Of a stretch of DNA of 64,000 nt, positions 25,528 to 33,073 are shown piece after piece. The stretch is from Flavobacteriales bacterium 33_180_T64 (lineage in GTDB: Bacteria > Bacteroidota > Bacteroidia > Flavobacteriales > Flavobacteriaceae). The notes beneath the pieces were generated by a model. The model had not been told where the DNA came from. It did not search any database and saw only the letters and a program-made list of their open reading frames with translations. Location: NCBI GenBank assembly GCA_002162685.1, contig MAAQ01000012.1, positions 186,001 through 250,000 of the forward strand. The letters run 5' to 3'. Within the stretch, counting starts at the first letter, position 1. Every line of letters begins with the position of its first letter. The translations under genes and the position numbers were made by a program.

Positions 25528-26127
25528 TTATGTTCTGTTTTTTACTTCTTCCGAAGTGTTTAAATCATGTAACTGTTCTTTTAAGCGATACAATAAATTA
25601 AGACGCAACTTCAAATTATCTATCAATGCACTAACCGTTAATTCATTGGGTCCATTATTAGTTAATTCAACCGATAAACGCTTATATTCTTGATTTAACT
25701 CAGCCAATCTCACAACGTAACCATCAAACAATTCTTTATTTGCTGGAGTTTGTTTTACTTTAGATAACTCTAAATTAATGTTTGCTAAATAGTAATCTTC
25801 TACCTTTTTTAAATCTGGAGAAATATCGCCTAGAGATTTCATTTGAGTTTCACTTCCTAAATTTTCGCTTTTAGAATTTTCTCCTGCGACTTCAGTTCCT
25901 TCTGGTAAAAGAGGTGCATTTAAATATTGAGAGGCTCCAAATCCTAATCCAATTAGAAGCACAATACTTGCTGCAATTTGCAACATACTGAAACGTTTTT
26001 CAACTAATGATTCTTTAGGTAATGCGTCATCTAATTTTTCAAGAAAACGTGCTTCATGACCTTCGCTCATTTTTAATTGCGACTGCTTTTGCTCATTTTC
26101 AAATAGATGTTTAAGATCTTGTGCCAT
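25528..26127 (-). CDS. Anti-sigma factor-like single-span membrane protein
   Basis: The 199-residue protein has a cytoplasmic N-terminal part (1-45, EARFLEKLDDALP), one membrane helix (about 48-68, MLQIAASIVLLIGLGFGASQ) and a helical periplasmic part rich in charged residues (NKELFDGYVVRLAELNQEYK). Its start overlaps the end of the ECF sigma gene by 17 bases, so the two are translated together. This is the standard layout of a membrane anti-sigma factor that holds its sigma factor until a signal arrives. I see no zinc-binding HxxxCxxC motif, so it is not a ZAS-type protein. The function is inferred from layout and context. Confidence 0.75.
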   Translation of the reverse strand: MAQDLKHLFENEQKQSQLKMSEGHEARFLEKLDDALPKESLVEKRFSMLQIAASIVLLIGLGFGASQYLNAPLLPEGTEVAGENSKSENLGSETQMKSLGDISPDLKKVEDYYLANINLELSKVKQTPANKELFDGYVVRLAELNQEYKRLSVELTNNGPNELTVSALIDNLKLRLNLLYRLKEQLHDLNTSEEVKNRT

Positions 26128-26668
26128 TTCTAATAGGTATTAAAAGTTCTTTTAATTTCGATTTTCCTCTAGAGAGTTGTGTTCTTGATGCAATTTCAGT
26201 AATATTTAATATTTCTGAAATCTCTTGATGGTCATAACCTTCAACCAAATATAACATCACGACATAGCGATATTTATCAGGCAACTTGTTAATTGCATCT
26301 TTAACCTCATCTAGGCTCATTGTATCATCTACTAACCATTCGTTTTCATAACTTACATCAACAACTTTGAGGTGCACCTCATCCAATTCTTCTAAATGTT
26401 GTTTCTTGGATTTTAAACAGTCGATACTTTTATTTACAACGATACGTTTTAACCAAGCTCCAAAAGTTACTTCAGCTTTATACTGATTGAGTTTTGCAAA
26501 TGCTTTAATAAAGGCTTCCTGTACGATATCTTCAGCTTCCATAGAATCCTTTACAAATCGCATCGCAACAGTAAACATACCATCACAATATTGATTGTAT
26601 AATTTTAATTGCGCAGTTCGATTATTCTGCTTGCATTGCTCAATAATGTCAACTTGAAATGTTTTCAA
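26111..26668 (-). CDS. ECF RNA polymerase sigma factor
   Basis: The 185-residue protein has region 2 (AQLKLYNQYCDGMFTVAMRFVKDSMEAEDIVQEAFIKAF; the tail DIVQEAFIKAF binds core and the -10 element) and region 4 (INKLPDKYRYVVMLYLVEGY; DHQEISEILNITEIASRTQL, a helix-turn-helix for -35 recognition). There is no region 3, as expected for ECF sigma factors. The frame must start at a TTG (26668-26666), since a stop lies upstream in frame and the first ATG is already inside region 2. It forms an operon with the anti-sigma factor and the repeat protein. The likely trigger is envelope stress, but nothing in the sequence fixes it. Confidence 0.92.
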   Translation of the reverse strand: MKTFQVDIIEQCKQNNRTAQLKLYNQYCDGMFTVAMRFVKDSMEAEDIVQEAFIKAFAKLNQYKAEVTFGAWLKRIVVNKSIDCLKSKKQHLEELDEVHLKVVDVSYENEWLVDDTMSLDEVKDAINKLPDKYRYVVMLYLVEGYDHQEISEILNITEIASRTQLSRGKSKLKELLIPIRNGTRS

Positions 26669-26845
26669 ATCTCTTTTGGTTTGGTTATATACCTCTATAA
26701 CTTTTATTAATCATTTTGAAAGCTATTTTTGGTATAGGTTCACTTTAAAGACGATACAAAAAAGTGAGTGTTGCAAAAATTTGTTGTTTTTTTAAATTTA
26801 ATAAGAAAAACTGAAATCTCAGCGTTATTAATTTAGCATTTAAAT

Positions 26846-26853
26846 TATCTTTG
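26846..26853 (+). promoter_or_regulatory. Promoter -10 box of the DUF2911 gene
   Basis: TATCTTTG fits TAnnTTTG. TTA at 26825-26827 (18-base spacer) is a near match to the -33 element. It would give a leader of about 24 bases before the ATG at 26883. Confidence 0.5.
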
Positions 26854-26882
26854 ATCACAATTTAGCACAATTTTATTTTACT

Positions 26883-27455
26883 ATGAACACGCTTTTTAAA
26901 CGCCTATTACTCACATTGTCTACTGTAGCTGTCGGACTTTTTTTATATTCTTATTTTGTTGAAGATATTTTTTCCAATCGATTGAGTCCTAAAGATACCG
27001 TAGAATTTAGACTCAATGATCTCACACTTGAAATATTCTATAACAGACCTTCAAAAAAAGGACGTGATGTTTTTGGTGCATTAGTCCCTTATAATAAGGT
27101 CTGGCGAACAGGTGCTAACGAAGCAACAACTTTTGAAACAAATAAAAATTTAATAATTAAAGGTATTTATTTACCCAAAGGAAAGTATACCCTTTGGACG
27201 GTTCCTAAAGATTCTGTTTGGAGTGTCCTTTTTAATAAAAAACAATATGCTTGGGGTGTTAACGAAGAAATGCAAGTAATGTGGGATCCTAATTATGATT
27301 TCCTCGAAATTGATGTCCCTATAGAAAAACTAGATGCTACAGTCGAGCAATTTACAATTGCATTTGACAACTCTACAGATAATCTCAAACTTACAATGGC
27401 TTGGGATAATACAAAAATAGCAGTACCTTTAAATGTATTAAAAGACAAAAAATAA
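26883..27455 (+). CDS. DUF2911 family membrane-anchored protein
   Basis: The 190-residue protein has an N-terminal membrane helix (about 6-25, RLLLTLSTVAVGLFLYSYF) that may stay as an anchor. The DUF2911 domain follows, with LEIFYNRPSKKGRDVFGALV, YNKVWRTGANEATTFET and LPKGKYTLWTVPKD. The family is widespread in Bacteroidota, extracytoplasmic, and has no assigned biochemical activity. The MeaB gene follows four bases later, so they share a transcript; I see no functional link that would explain the pairing. Confidence 0.85.
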   Translation: MNTLFKRLLLTLSTVAVGLFLYSYFVEDIFSNRLSPKDTVEFRLNDLTLEIFYNRPSKKGRDVFGALVPYNKVWRTGANEATTFETNKNLIIKGIYLPKGKYTLWTVPKDSVWSVLFNKKQYAWGVNEEMQVMWDPNYDFLEIDVPIEKLDATVEQFTIAFDNSTDNLKLTMAWDNTKIAVPLNVLKDKK

Positions 27456-27459
27456 AGAT

Positions 27460-28539
27460 TTGTCAAAAAAATCTAAATCATCTGCATTGTATAAAAAAAA
27501 AGGTGTATCACAATCTGATATCACCAATGCATCTTCTATTAAAACCATTCAAAACAAAAGAAAACAACAACCAACAGCGAAAGATTTAGTTTCTAAAATT
27601 TTAAATGGAAATATTACAGCGCTGAGTAGAGCTATTACTTTAGTTGAAAGTTCAAATCCAAAGCACCTTAAAAAAGCAAACGAGATTATAAAACATTGTT
27701 TACCTAAGACTAACCAGTCGGTTCGAATTGGTATTACTGGAATCCCTGGTGTTGGTAAAAGCACTTTTATTGAAGCTCTTGGAATACACCTTACAGCTAT
27801 TGGTAAAAAAGTAGCTGTATTAGCTGTAGACCCAAGTAGTAGTTTGAGTAAAGGCAGTATCTTGGGAGATAAGACTAGAATGGAAGATTTAGTAAAAAAC
27901 GACAATGCTTTTATTAGGCCTTCTCCTTCTGGGACATCGCTTGGTGGTGTTGCAAGAAAAACACGTGAAACTATTATTTTATGTGAAGCTGCTGGTTTTG
28001 ATACCATTATTATTGAAACTGTTGGTGTAGGACAAAGTGAAACTGCTGTTCATAGTATGGTAGATTTCTTTTTACTATTAAAAATAGCTGGTGCAGGAGA
28101 TGAATTACAAGGCATTAAACGTGGAATTATTGAAATGGCTGATGCAATTGCGATTAACAAAGCTGATGGCGACAATTTAAAAGCTGCAAAACTAGCTAAG
28201 GTTGAATTTAATAGAGCCTTACATCTTTTCCCTCAAAAAGCATCAGAATGGCAACCTAAAGTGACACTTTGTAGTGCTTTAAAACGTGAAGGTATTTCAA
28301 ATTTATGGTCGCTAATAACAGATTATTTGGATCATACAAAAGAGAATAATTATTTTGAAACTCATAGAACTGAGCAAAATAAATTCTGGTTACTTCAAAC
28401 TATTGAAGAGCGTTTAAAATCTGATTTCTTTAATACACCAAAAATAAAAGAAGCTCTTAAGTCTCAATTACAATTCATAGAAGATGGAAAAACCACACCA
28501 TTCGTTGCTGCAGAATATTTATTAAAACTTAAAAATTAG
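27460..28539 (+). CDS. meaB: Methylmalonyl-CoA mutase-associated GTPase MeaB
   Basis: The 359-residue G3E GTPase has the P-loop GITGIPGVGKST, the family stretch VLAVDPSSSLSKGSILGDKTRM (metal and switch I region), IETVGVGQSE (switch II) and the base-recognition NKAD. MeaB guards and reloads B12 in methylmalonyl-CoA mutase, gating delivery of adenosylcobalamin from the adenosyltransferase, whose gene is at 15617-16192. The frame has no ATG before the P-loop; the TTG at 27460 is the most plausible start and gives the usual N-terminal helices. Its last 11 bases overlap the convergent epimerase gene. Confidence 0.93.
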   Translation: MSKKSKSSALYKKKGVSQSDITNASSIKTIQNKRKQQPTAKDLVSKILNGNITALSRAITLVESSNPKHLKKANEIIKHCLPKTNQSVRIGITGIPGVGKSTFIEALGIHLTAIGKKVAVLAVDPSSSLSKGSILGDKTRMEDLVKNDNAFIRPSPSGTSLGGVARKTRETIILCEAAGFDTIIIETVGVGQSETAVHSMVDFFLLLKIAGAGDELQGIKRGIIEMADAIAINKADGDNLKAAKLAKVEFNRALHLFPQKASEWQPKVTLCSALKREGISNLWSLITDYLDHTKENNYFETHRTEQNKFWLLQTIEERLKSDFFNTPKIKEALKSQLQFIEDGKTTPFVAAEYLLKLKN

Positions 28540-29467
28540 CCTTAAACCATTCTACCTGCTTCTTAACAGCTTCCAACAAAGTTGTTTGCGGATTATAATT
28601 AAGTAATTCCCTTGCTTTATCAATATTAGCTTTAGTACGTGATTGATCTCCTGGACGTTTTGGTATCACATTAAGCGCAATAGATTTTCCTAACATTTTT
28701 TCTACAGCTTCAATGCCTTCTTTAGTGGTATGTTCGACTTCGGTTCCTAGATTAATAATCTCACCATCTACCTTAGATTCATTACCAATCACACTCACCA
28801 CACCATCTACAATATCACCAACATAAGTAAAACTTCTCAGGTGTTTATCACTGCCTTCAAATAACGGAAAAGCTTTGTCTTTTAAGCCTAGATCGATAAG
28901 CTTAGTATACATTTTTTCAGGACGTTCACGTGGACCAATTACTGAGTATAATCGTAATGAGCAAGCTTGCATGTACTGTTCTCTACTTTTTTGAAGTACT
29001 AACTGCTCGGCAGCTAATTTAGTAACACCATAATGCGAAGCAGGCTTAGGAGCAATACTTTCTGGGAACGTAGCTTCTAATCCGTAAATAGATGATGTTC
29101 CAATATTAACAAATAACTTTAAATCGTCACACAATAAGGCATAATCCACTAAATTTTTGGTTGCTATAATATTATTAGTGAAATAATCTTCAAATGTAGA
29201 GCTTACAGAAATTCCGGGTTGTGCCGCAAAATGAAAAATATAATTAACGTCTTTAGGCAGCGTTTCAGCTAAATCATCATCACGCAAATCTTTTTTCAAA
29301 ATAGTGACCCCTTTTTTGATCAACGCTTTCGCATTTAGATTTTTTAATTCTAAACTGTAATAGTCATTAAAATTATCTAATGCTATAACCTCATGACCAA
29401 GGCTTTGCAACCGTTCAGCTGTATGAGAACCAATAAAACCAACTGCTCCTGTAACAAGTATTTTCAT
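28529..29467 (-). CDS. NAD-dependent epimerase, UDP-glucuronate/UDP-glucose 4-epimerase-like
   Basis: This 312-residue extended SDR has GAVGFIGSHTAERL (6-19) as NAD motif, LDNFNDYYSLELKNLN (the region that marks GalE/UDP-glucuronate 4-epimerase-like proteins), AAQPGISVS, and the catalytic SSIYG with Y-GVT-K. It would invert C4 of a UDP-hexose or UDP-uronate. It stands alone, away from the polysaccharide locus, and converges on meaB with an 11-base overlap of coding ends. Sugar specificity cannot be set from these motifs. Confidence 0.85.
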   Translation of the reverse strand: MKILVTGAVGFIGSHTAERLQSLGHEVIALDNFNDYYSLELKNLNAKALIKKGVTILKKDLRDDDLAETLPKDVNYIFHFAAQPGISVSSTFEDYFTNNIIATKNLVDYALLCDDLKLFVNIGTSSIYGLEATFPESIAPKPASHYGVTKLAAEQLVLQKSREQYMQACSLRLYSVIGPRERPEKMYTKLIDLGLKDKAFPLFEGSDKHLRSFTYVGDIVDGVVSVIGNESKVDGEIINLGTEVEHTTKEGIEAVEKMLGKSIALNVIPKRPGDQSRTKANIDKARELLNYNPQTTLLEAVKKQVEWFKANF

Positions 29468-29549
29468 ATATAAGGTTTGAAGCTACAAAATAACAATTTT
29501 TAAATCAAACGAAATCAATAGCAAGTAGATAAAAAGAGTAACACTATTT

Positions 29550-30125
29550 TTACTTAAATTGAAATTTTGATTGTAAATATGTATCTAATTTATAGAATAA
29601 AATTCCAGAAAATGCCCCAAATATCATTCCACTAAAAACATCCAACGGATAATGCACACCGATATAAATCCTACTATAACCCATTGCCACTGCCCAAATG
29701 ATTAAAATATATGGTAAGAATTTATATTTAGACCTGAGCATTAAACTCGTAAACACTGCTACAGCCATAGAATTTGACGCATGGCCAGAGAAATAACCAT
29801 ATTTTCCACCACAATATGATTTCACCAATCTAAACAATCCGTCAATATCACCATTATGGCATGGTCGCAATCTCATGACTAAAACTTTTTTAAAGAGATT
29901 AGTTACTTGATCTGTAAATGTTATCATTAAAGCAATAACCAACAAAGTCATCAAAAACATTTTGGTATTGAGTCGTTTATACATTAAGTATGCTAAAACA
30001 GCATAAAACGGAATCCAGTTAAATTTGGTTGTATAAAACATCCAAAACCCATCCCAAGCACTAGAGCCTAAATTATTTAAATAAATAAATAATTCGATAT
30101 CAAATTCTACTAATTCTTCTAACAT
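29550..30125 (-). CDS. PAP2 family membrane phosphatase
   Basis: The 191-residue protein has about five membrane helices and the three PAP2 signatures: KVLVMRLRPCHNG (K-x6-RP), GYFSGHASNSMA (SGH; Phe replaces the usual Pro) and SRIYIGVHYPLDVFSG (SR-x5-H-x3-D). Such enzymes remove phosphate from lipid phosphates at the periplasmic face; candidates are undecaprenyl pyrophosphate and phosphatidylglycerol phosphate. The ATG overlaps the stop of the small acidic gene by one base, so the two are coupled. Both follow the MATE exporter gene on one transcript. Confidence 0.9.
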   Translation of the reverse strand: MLEELVEFDIELFIYLNNLGSSAWDGFWMFYTTKFNWIPFYAVLAYLMYKRLNTKMFLMTLLVIALMITFTDQVTNLFKKVLVMRLRPCHNGDIDGLFRLVKSYCGGKYGYFSGHASNSMAVAVFTSLMLRSKYKFLPYILIIWAVAMGYSRIYIGVHYPLDVFSGMIFGAFSGILFYKLDTYLQSKFQFK

Positions 30126-30352
30126 TATTCATCGTATCTAGAAACTTCTCTATCATAAAAATCTGTAGCTGCTTGGATTAAATTTTCAGCTTCACTTTCA
30201 ATTTCTTTTTGATCGTGTTCATCAAATTCTTCAAACCACTCCACATCATCATCTTCAAGATTAATTATAAATCTAGGAAATTCGGTATGAATCACATAGA
30301 TAGCATTAGGGTGGTCTGTATTATCACCTAGTATAAATTTTGGTAATTCCAT
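30125..30352 (-). CDS. Small acidic protein of unknown function
   Basis: The 75-residue protein is very acidic, with no membrane helix and no cysteine. Landmarks are MELPKFILGDNTDHPNAIYV, the beta-like IHTEFPRFIINLEDD, then EWFEEFDEHDQKEIESEAE and a helical end AATDFYDREVSRYDE. I know similar short proteins from Flavobacteriaceae but no function. It is coupled to the PAP2 gene (one-base overlap) and lies eight bases after the MATE gene. Confidence 0.7.
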   Translation of the reverse strand: MELPKFILGDNTDHPNAIYVIHTEFPRFIINLEDDDVEWFEEFDEHDQKEIESEAENLIQAATDFYDREVSRYDE

Positions 30353-30360
30353 ATTCTATT

Positions 30361-31743
30361 TTAGTTCTTTGTATTTGACAAAATTAACTTTTTCGTAAGA
30401 TAATTAAATCTAATAAATAATAATATTGCTGCTGTTGTTAAACCTGCTAACAAACCTAACCAGATTCCGAAACTGCCATAAGCATCTTCCTTTCCAAGAA
30501 AATAGCTAATTGGAAAACCTATAACCCAATACGAAATAAATGTAATCACGGTTGGTATTTTCACATCTTGCAAGCCTCTTAATGCTCCTAAAACTACAAC
30601 TTGAATACTATCACTTATCTGAAAAATTGCTGCTGCAATCATTAGTTTAGCTGCAATTGAAACGACTTCGGTGTTGTCTATTAAGTTTTTACTATCATCA
30701 AAATCTACATATAATTTTGGCAAGTCATCATGAAATAAAAAGAAGATAGCTCCAAAACAAACTCCTAATAAGGTAGCCAAAAGGAATAAAGAGAAAGCAA
30801 TACGTCGAAGCTCAAAATATTGGTGTACTCCCTTTTGATTTCCTACTCGTATCATTGATGCAACACTTAATCCCATTGCGACCATAAATGTCATAGAAGA
30901 TAAATTTAATGCTATTTGATTTGCGGCTTGAGGATTTTTTCCTAACAGACCACTTAACCAAATTGCAGCAGTAAAAATAGCGACTTCGAAAAACATTTGC
31001 ATAGCACTTGGTGTTCCAAGATTAATGAGTTTTCTAATCATTAACTTATCTAAAACGAAAAATTTAATATTAGTAACAAAGGCTTTAGATTTTTCTTTTT
31101 TAGTTAATAACCACCATAAGTGAACTACCATTACAAATCTAGAAACTAGTGTTCCGTATGCTGCGCCAACAATTCCCATTTCAGGAAAACCAAATTTTCC
31201 AAAAATTAATATATAATTTAAAATTACATTTATTACGTTAGCCAAAATAGTAGCATACATAGGATATCTAGTCATAGATAATCCGTCACTAAACTGTTTA
31301 AATGCCTGAAAAACAACTAATGGAATTAATGAAAAAGCTACCAAATTTAAATAAGGTAATGCCAATTCGACAACCTCAACCGGTTGCTTCATGAAATACA
31401 ATAAAGGTTTTGCGAAAAACACAAACAAAAACAAAAGTATTCCTAATACTGTGCATAGAAATAAGCCGTGTTTAAAAGATGATTTACCTTCAGAAAAATT
31501 ATGAGCAGCATCGGCTTCGGCTACTAAAGGTGTAATAGCTGTTGAAAATCCAATTCCAATAGACATGGCAATAAACATGAAACTATTTCCTAATGATACT
31601 GCTGCAAGTTCGGCTGTTCCTAATTGGCCAACCATAATATTATCAACAAAACTCACAAAAGTATGACCTAACATTCCTAAAATAACTGGTGCAGCCAATT
31701 TTAAATTATAGTTAAACTCTCTAGTATATTGTGATAAAATCAA
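30361..31743 (-). CDS. MATE family multidrug/metabolite efflux transporter
   Basis: The 460-residue protein has 12 hydrophobic segments in two related halves. Features are PVILGMLGHTFVSFVDNIMVGQLGTAELAAVS in the first helix pair, FKQFSDGLSMTRYP in the middle of the first half, and the second-half signature ALRGLQDVKIPT. MATE proteins export cationic drugs or metabolites in exchange for sodium or protons. The only in-frame start in the right place is a TTG (31743-31741), 20 bases after a TAACTTTG promoter box. First gene of an operon with the acidic protein and PAP2. Confidence 0.92.
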   Translation of the reverse strand: MILSQYTREFNYNLKLAAPVILGMLGHTFVSFVDNIMVGQLGTAELAAVSLGNSFMFIAMSIGIGFSTAITPLVAEADAAHNFSEGKSSFKHGLFLCTVLGILLFLFVFFAKPLLYFMKQPVEVVELALPYLNLVAFSLIPLVVFQAFKQFSDGLSMTRYPMYATILANVINVILNYILIFGKFGFPEMGIVGAAYGTLVSRFVMVVHLWWLLTKKEKSKAFVTNIKFFVLDKLMIRKLINLGTPSAMQMFFEVAIFTAAIWLSGLLGKNPQAANQIALNLSSMTFMVAMGLSVASMIRVGNQKGVHQYFELRRIAFSLFLLATLLGVCFGAIFFLFHDDLPKLYVDFDDSKNLIDNTEVVSIAAKLMIAAAIFQISDSIQVVVLGALRGLQDVKIPTVITFISYWVIGFPISYFLGKEDAYGSFGIWLGLLAGLTTAAILLFIRFNYLTKKLILSNTKN

Positions 31744-31763
31744 AAGATAAAAATTTGGAAGCC

Positions 31764-31796
31764 CAAAGTTAATGTATTTGTTTTGGGTAAAACCAA
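31764..31796 (-). promoter_or_regulatory. Promoter of the MATE operon
   Basis: On the minus strand, TTG (31796-31794), a 22-base spacer and TAACTTTG (31771-31764) fit the Bacteroidota consensus at the long end of the spacing range. The expected leader before the TTG start is about 14 bases. Confidence 0.5.
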
Positions 31797-31871
31797 CGTC
31801 ATTACACTTTAGTTGAAATAAAATCCAATTGTTTGATTATTAAAAATTTATGAACTAAAATTGTTAATAAG

Positions 31872-31900
31872 TTGACTACAAAAAATACGTCATACATTTA
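31872..31900 (+). promoter_or_regulatory. Putative promoter of a small RNA
   Basis: TTG (31872-31874), an 18-base spacer and TACATTTA (31893-31900, one mismatch to TAnnTTTG) point rightwards into a stretch with no reading frame that ends at a terminator at 32025-32050. Confidence 0.35.
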
Positions 31901-31906
31901 CTAAAC

Positions 31907-32050
31907 TCTTATTTTTATCCATAATAAATACCTTATTGTAGTAGGTTAGGTATTTGGGTAGGAACTTTTTTTAGCTATTATTTTAGAGGGATTTAAAAAT
32001 TTTGTTGTTAAAAAACGTTTCATGTAAAAAGAGGCTTTGTCCTCTTTTTA
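31907..32050 (+). ncRNA. Candidate small RNA of about 145 bases in the divergent spacer
   Basis: The 390-base spacer 31744-32133 between the MATE operon and the PD40 gene holds no reading frame worth calling. A plus-strand promoter-like pair (31872-31900) and a perfect 10-bp hairpin with T tail (32025-32050) bracket about 145 bases. A terminator between two divergent genes needs a transcript to end there, and neither neighbour supplies one. The call is inference only; I match it to no known RNA family. Confidence 0.35.
32025..32050. terminator. Perfect hairpin with T tail in a divergent spacer
   Basis: TAAAAAGAGG (32025-32034) pairs with CCTCTTTTTA (32041-32050) around a six-base loop. The A and T runs would let it act in both directions. 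It lies 84 bases before the PD40 gene start. Confidence 0.75.
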
Positions 32051-32133
32051 CTATTTTATAGATTTCATTAATTAACAAAAATTTAAATTTTTGAACTTAC
32101 CAATTTTGTAATTTGTTCCTTTAAATATGTCAT

Positions 32134-33072
32134 ATGAAATCTTTAGTCTTTATTATTCTTTTTTTTAATACTTTAGTTTATTCTCAGTCTGAGAATAAAA
32201 GCACCACTCCTTTCTTGGAAGACATTGTGTCTCAATTCCCTAATGCTAGAGATTTAGCATTATCCCCTAATCTAAATGAAGCAGTTTTCTCTGCTCAAAG
32301 TATTATGGGTGAAGTTTCGGCTTTAGTAAGTGTCACACTAAAAGATGGCAAATGGGCTTCCGAAAAAGTATTACCCTTTTCTGGACGTTATTTCGATATT
32401 GAGCCATTTTTTTCAAAAGATGGATTAACACTTTATTTTGCATCTAACAGACCCTTAGATCATACCTCTCAAACAACAAAAGACTTTGACATCTGGTATG
32501 CTACTCGACCAAAAAAAAATGCGGATTGGTCTGAGGCTAAAAACATGGGAGCGCCAATAAATAGTCAAATGGACGAGTTTTATCCTGTGATAACCAATTC
32601 TAAAAACTTCTATTTTACATTAGATAATAAAAATTTAAAGCGAAAAGACGACATTTATGTTAGCACCTTTGAAAATGGTGTTTACAACACTCCAAAAGTA
32701 TTAAGTGATGCTATTAACTCTGATGGTTATGAATTTAATGCTTACATCGCACCAGACGAATCTTTTTTAATTTACACCTGTTACAATAGAAAAGAAGGCC
32801 TTGGTAGTGGAGATCTATACATTAGCTACAAACAGGACAATGAAGAATGGAGTATCGCAAAAAATATGGGAGAAAATATAAACTCCAACAAAATGGACTA
32901 TTGCCCTTTTGTTGACATAAAAACAAAAACACTATACTTTACTAGTAAACGAAATGCAACAAAAACAACATTTGACACAACACTGGATATTGAAGGTTTA
33001 AAAAAAGTACTTAATAGTTATGATAATGGATTAAGTAGACTATATAAAACCTCCATTATAAAATTCTTTTAA
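32134..33072 (+). CDS. Exported WD40-like PD40 repeat protein
   Basis: The 312-residue protein begins with a signal peptide (MKSLVFIILFFNTLVYSQSE). PD40/TolB-like blades follow: FFSKDGLTLYFASNRP, DFDIWYATR, EFYPVITNSKNFYFT, DDIYVST and YIAPDESFLIYTCY. The repeating unit, [display]-[SNRP]-[DIW/DLY]-[WSEAKNMG], is the one found in front of OmpA domains in Bacteroidota proteins; here no OmpA domain follows, so this is a short propeller-only form. It would be periplasmic or surface-exposed. Function unknown, possibly binding of glycan or peptide. Its stop is one base from the stop of the convergent ATP-grasp gene. Confidence 0.8.
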   Translation: MKSLVFIILFFNTLVYSQSENKSTTPFLEDIVSQFPNARDLALSPNLNEAVFSAQSIMGEVSALVSVTLKDGKWASEKVLPFSGRYFDIEPFFSKDGLTLYFASNRPLDHTSQTTKDFDIWYATRPKKNADWSEAKNMGAPINSQMDEFYPVITNSKNFYFTLDNKNLKRKDDIYVSTFENGVYNTPKVLSDAINSDGYEFNAYIAPDESFLIYTCYNRKEGLGSGDLYISYKQDNEEWSIAKNMGENINSNKMDYCPFVDIKTKTLYFTSKRNATKTTFDTTLDIEGLKKVLNSYDNGLSRLYKTSIIKFF

Positions 33073-33073
33073 C

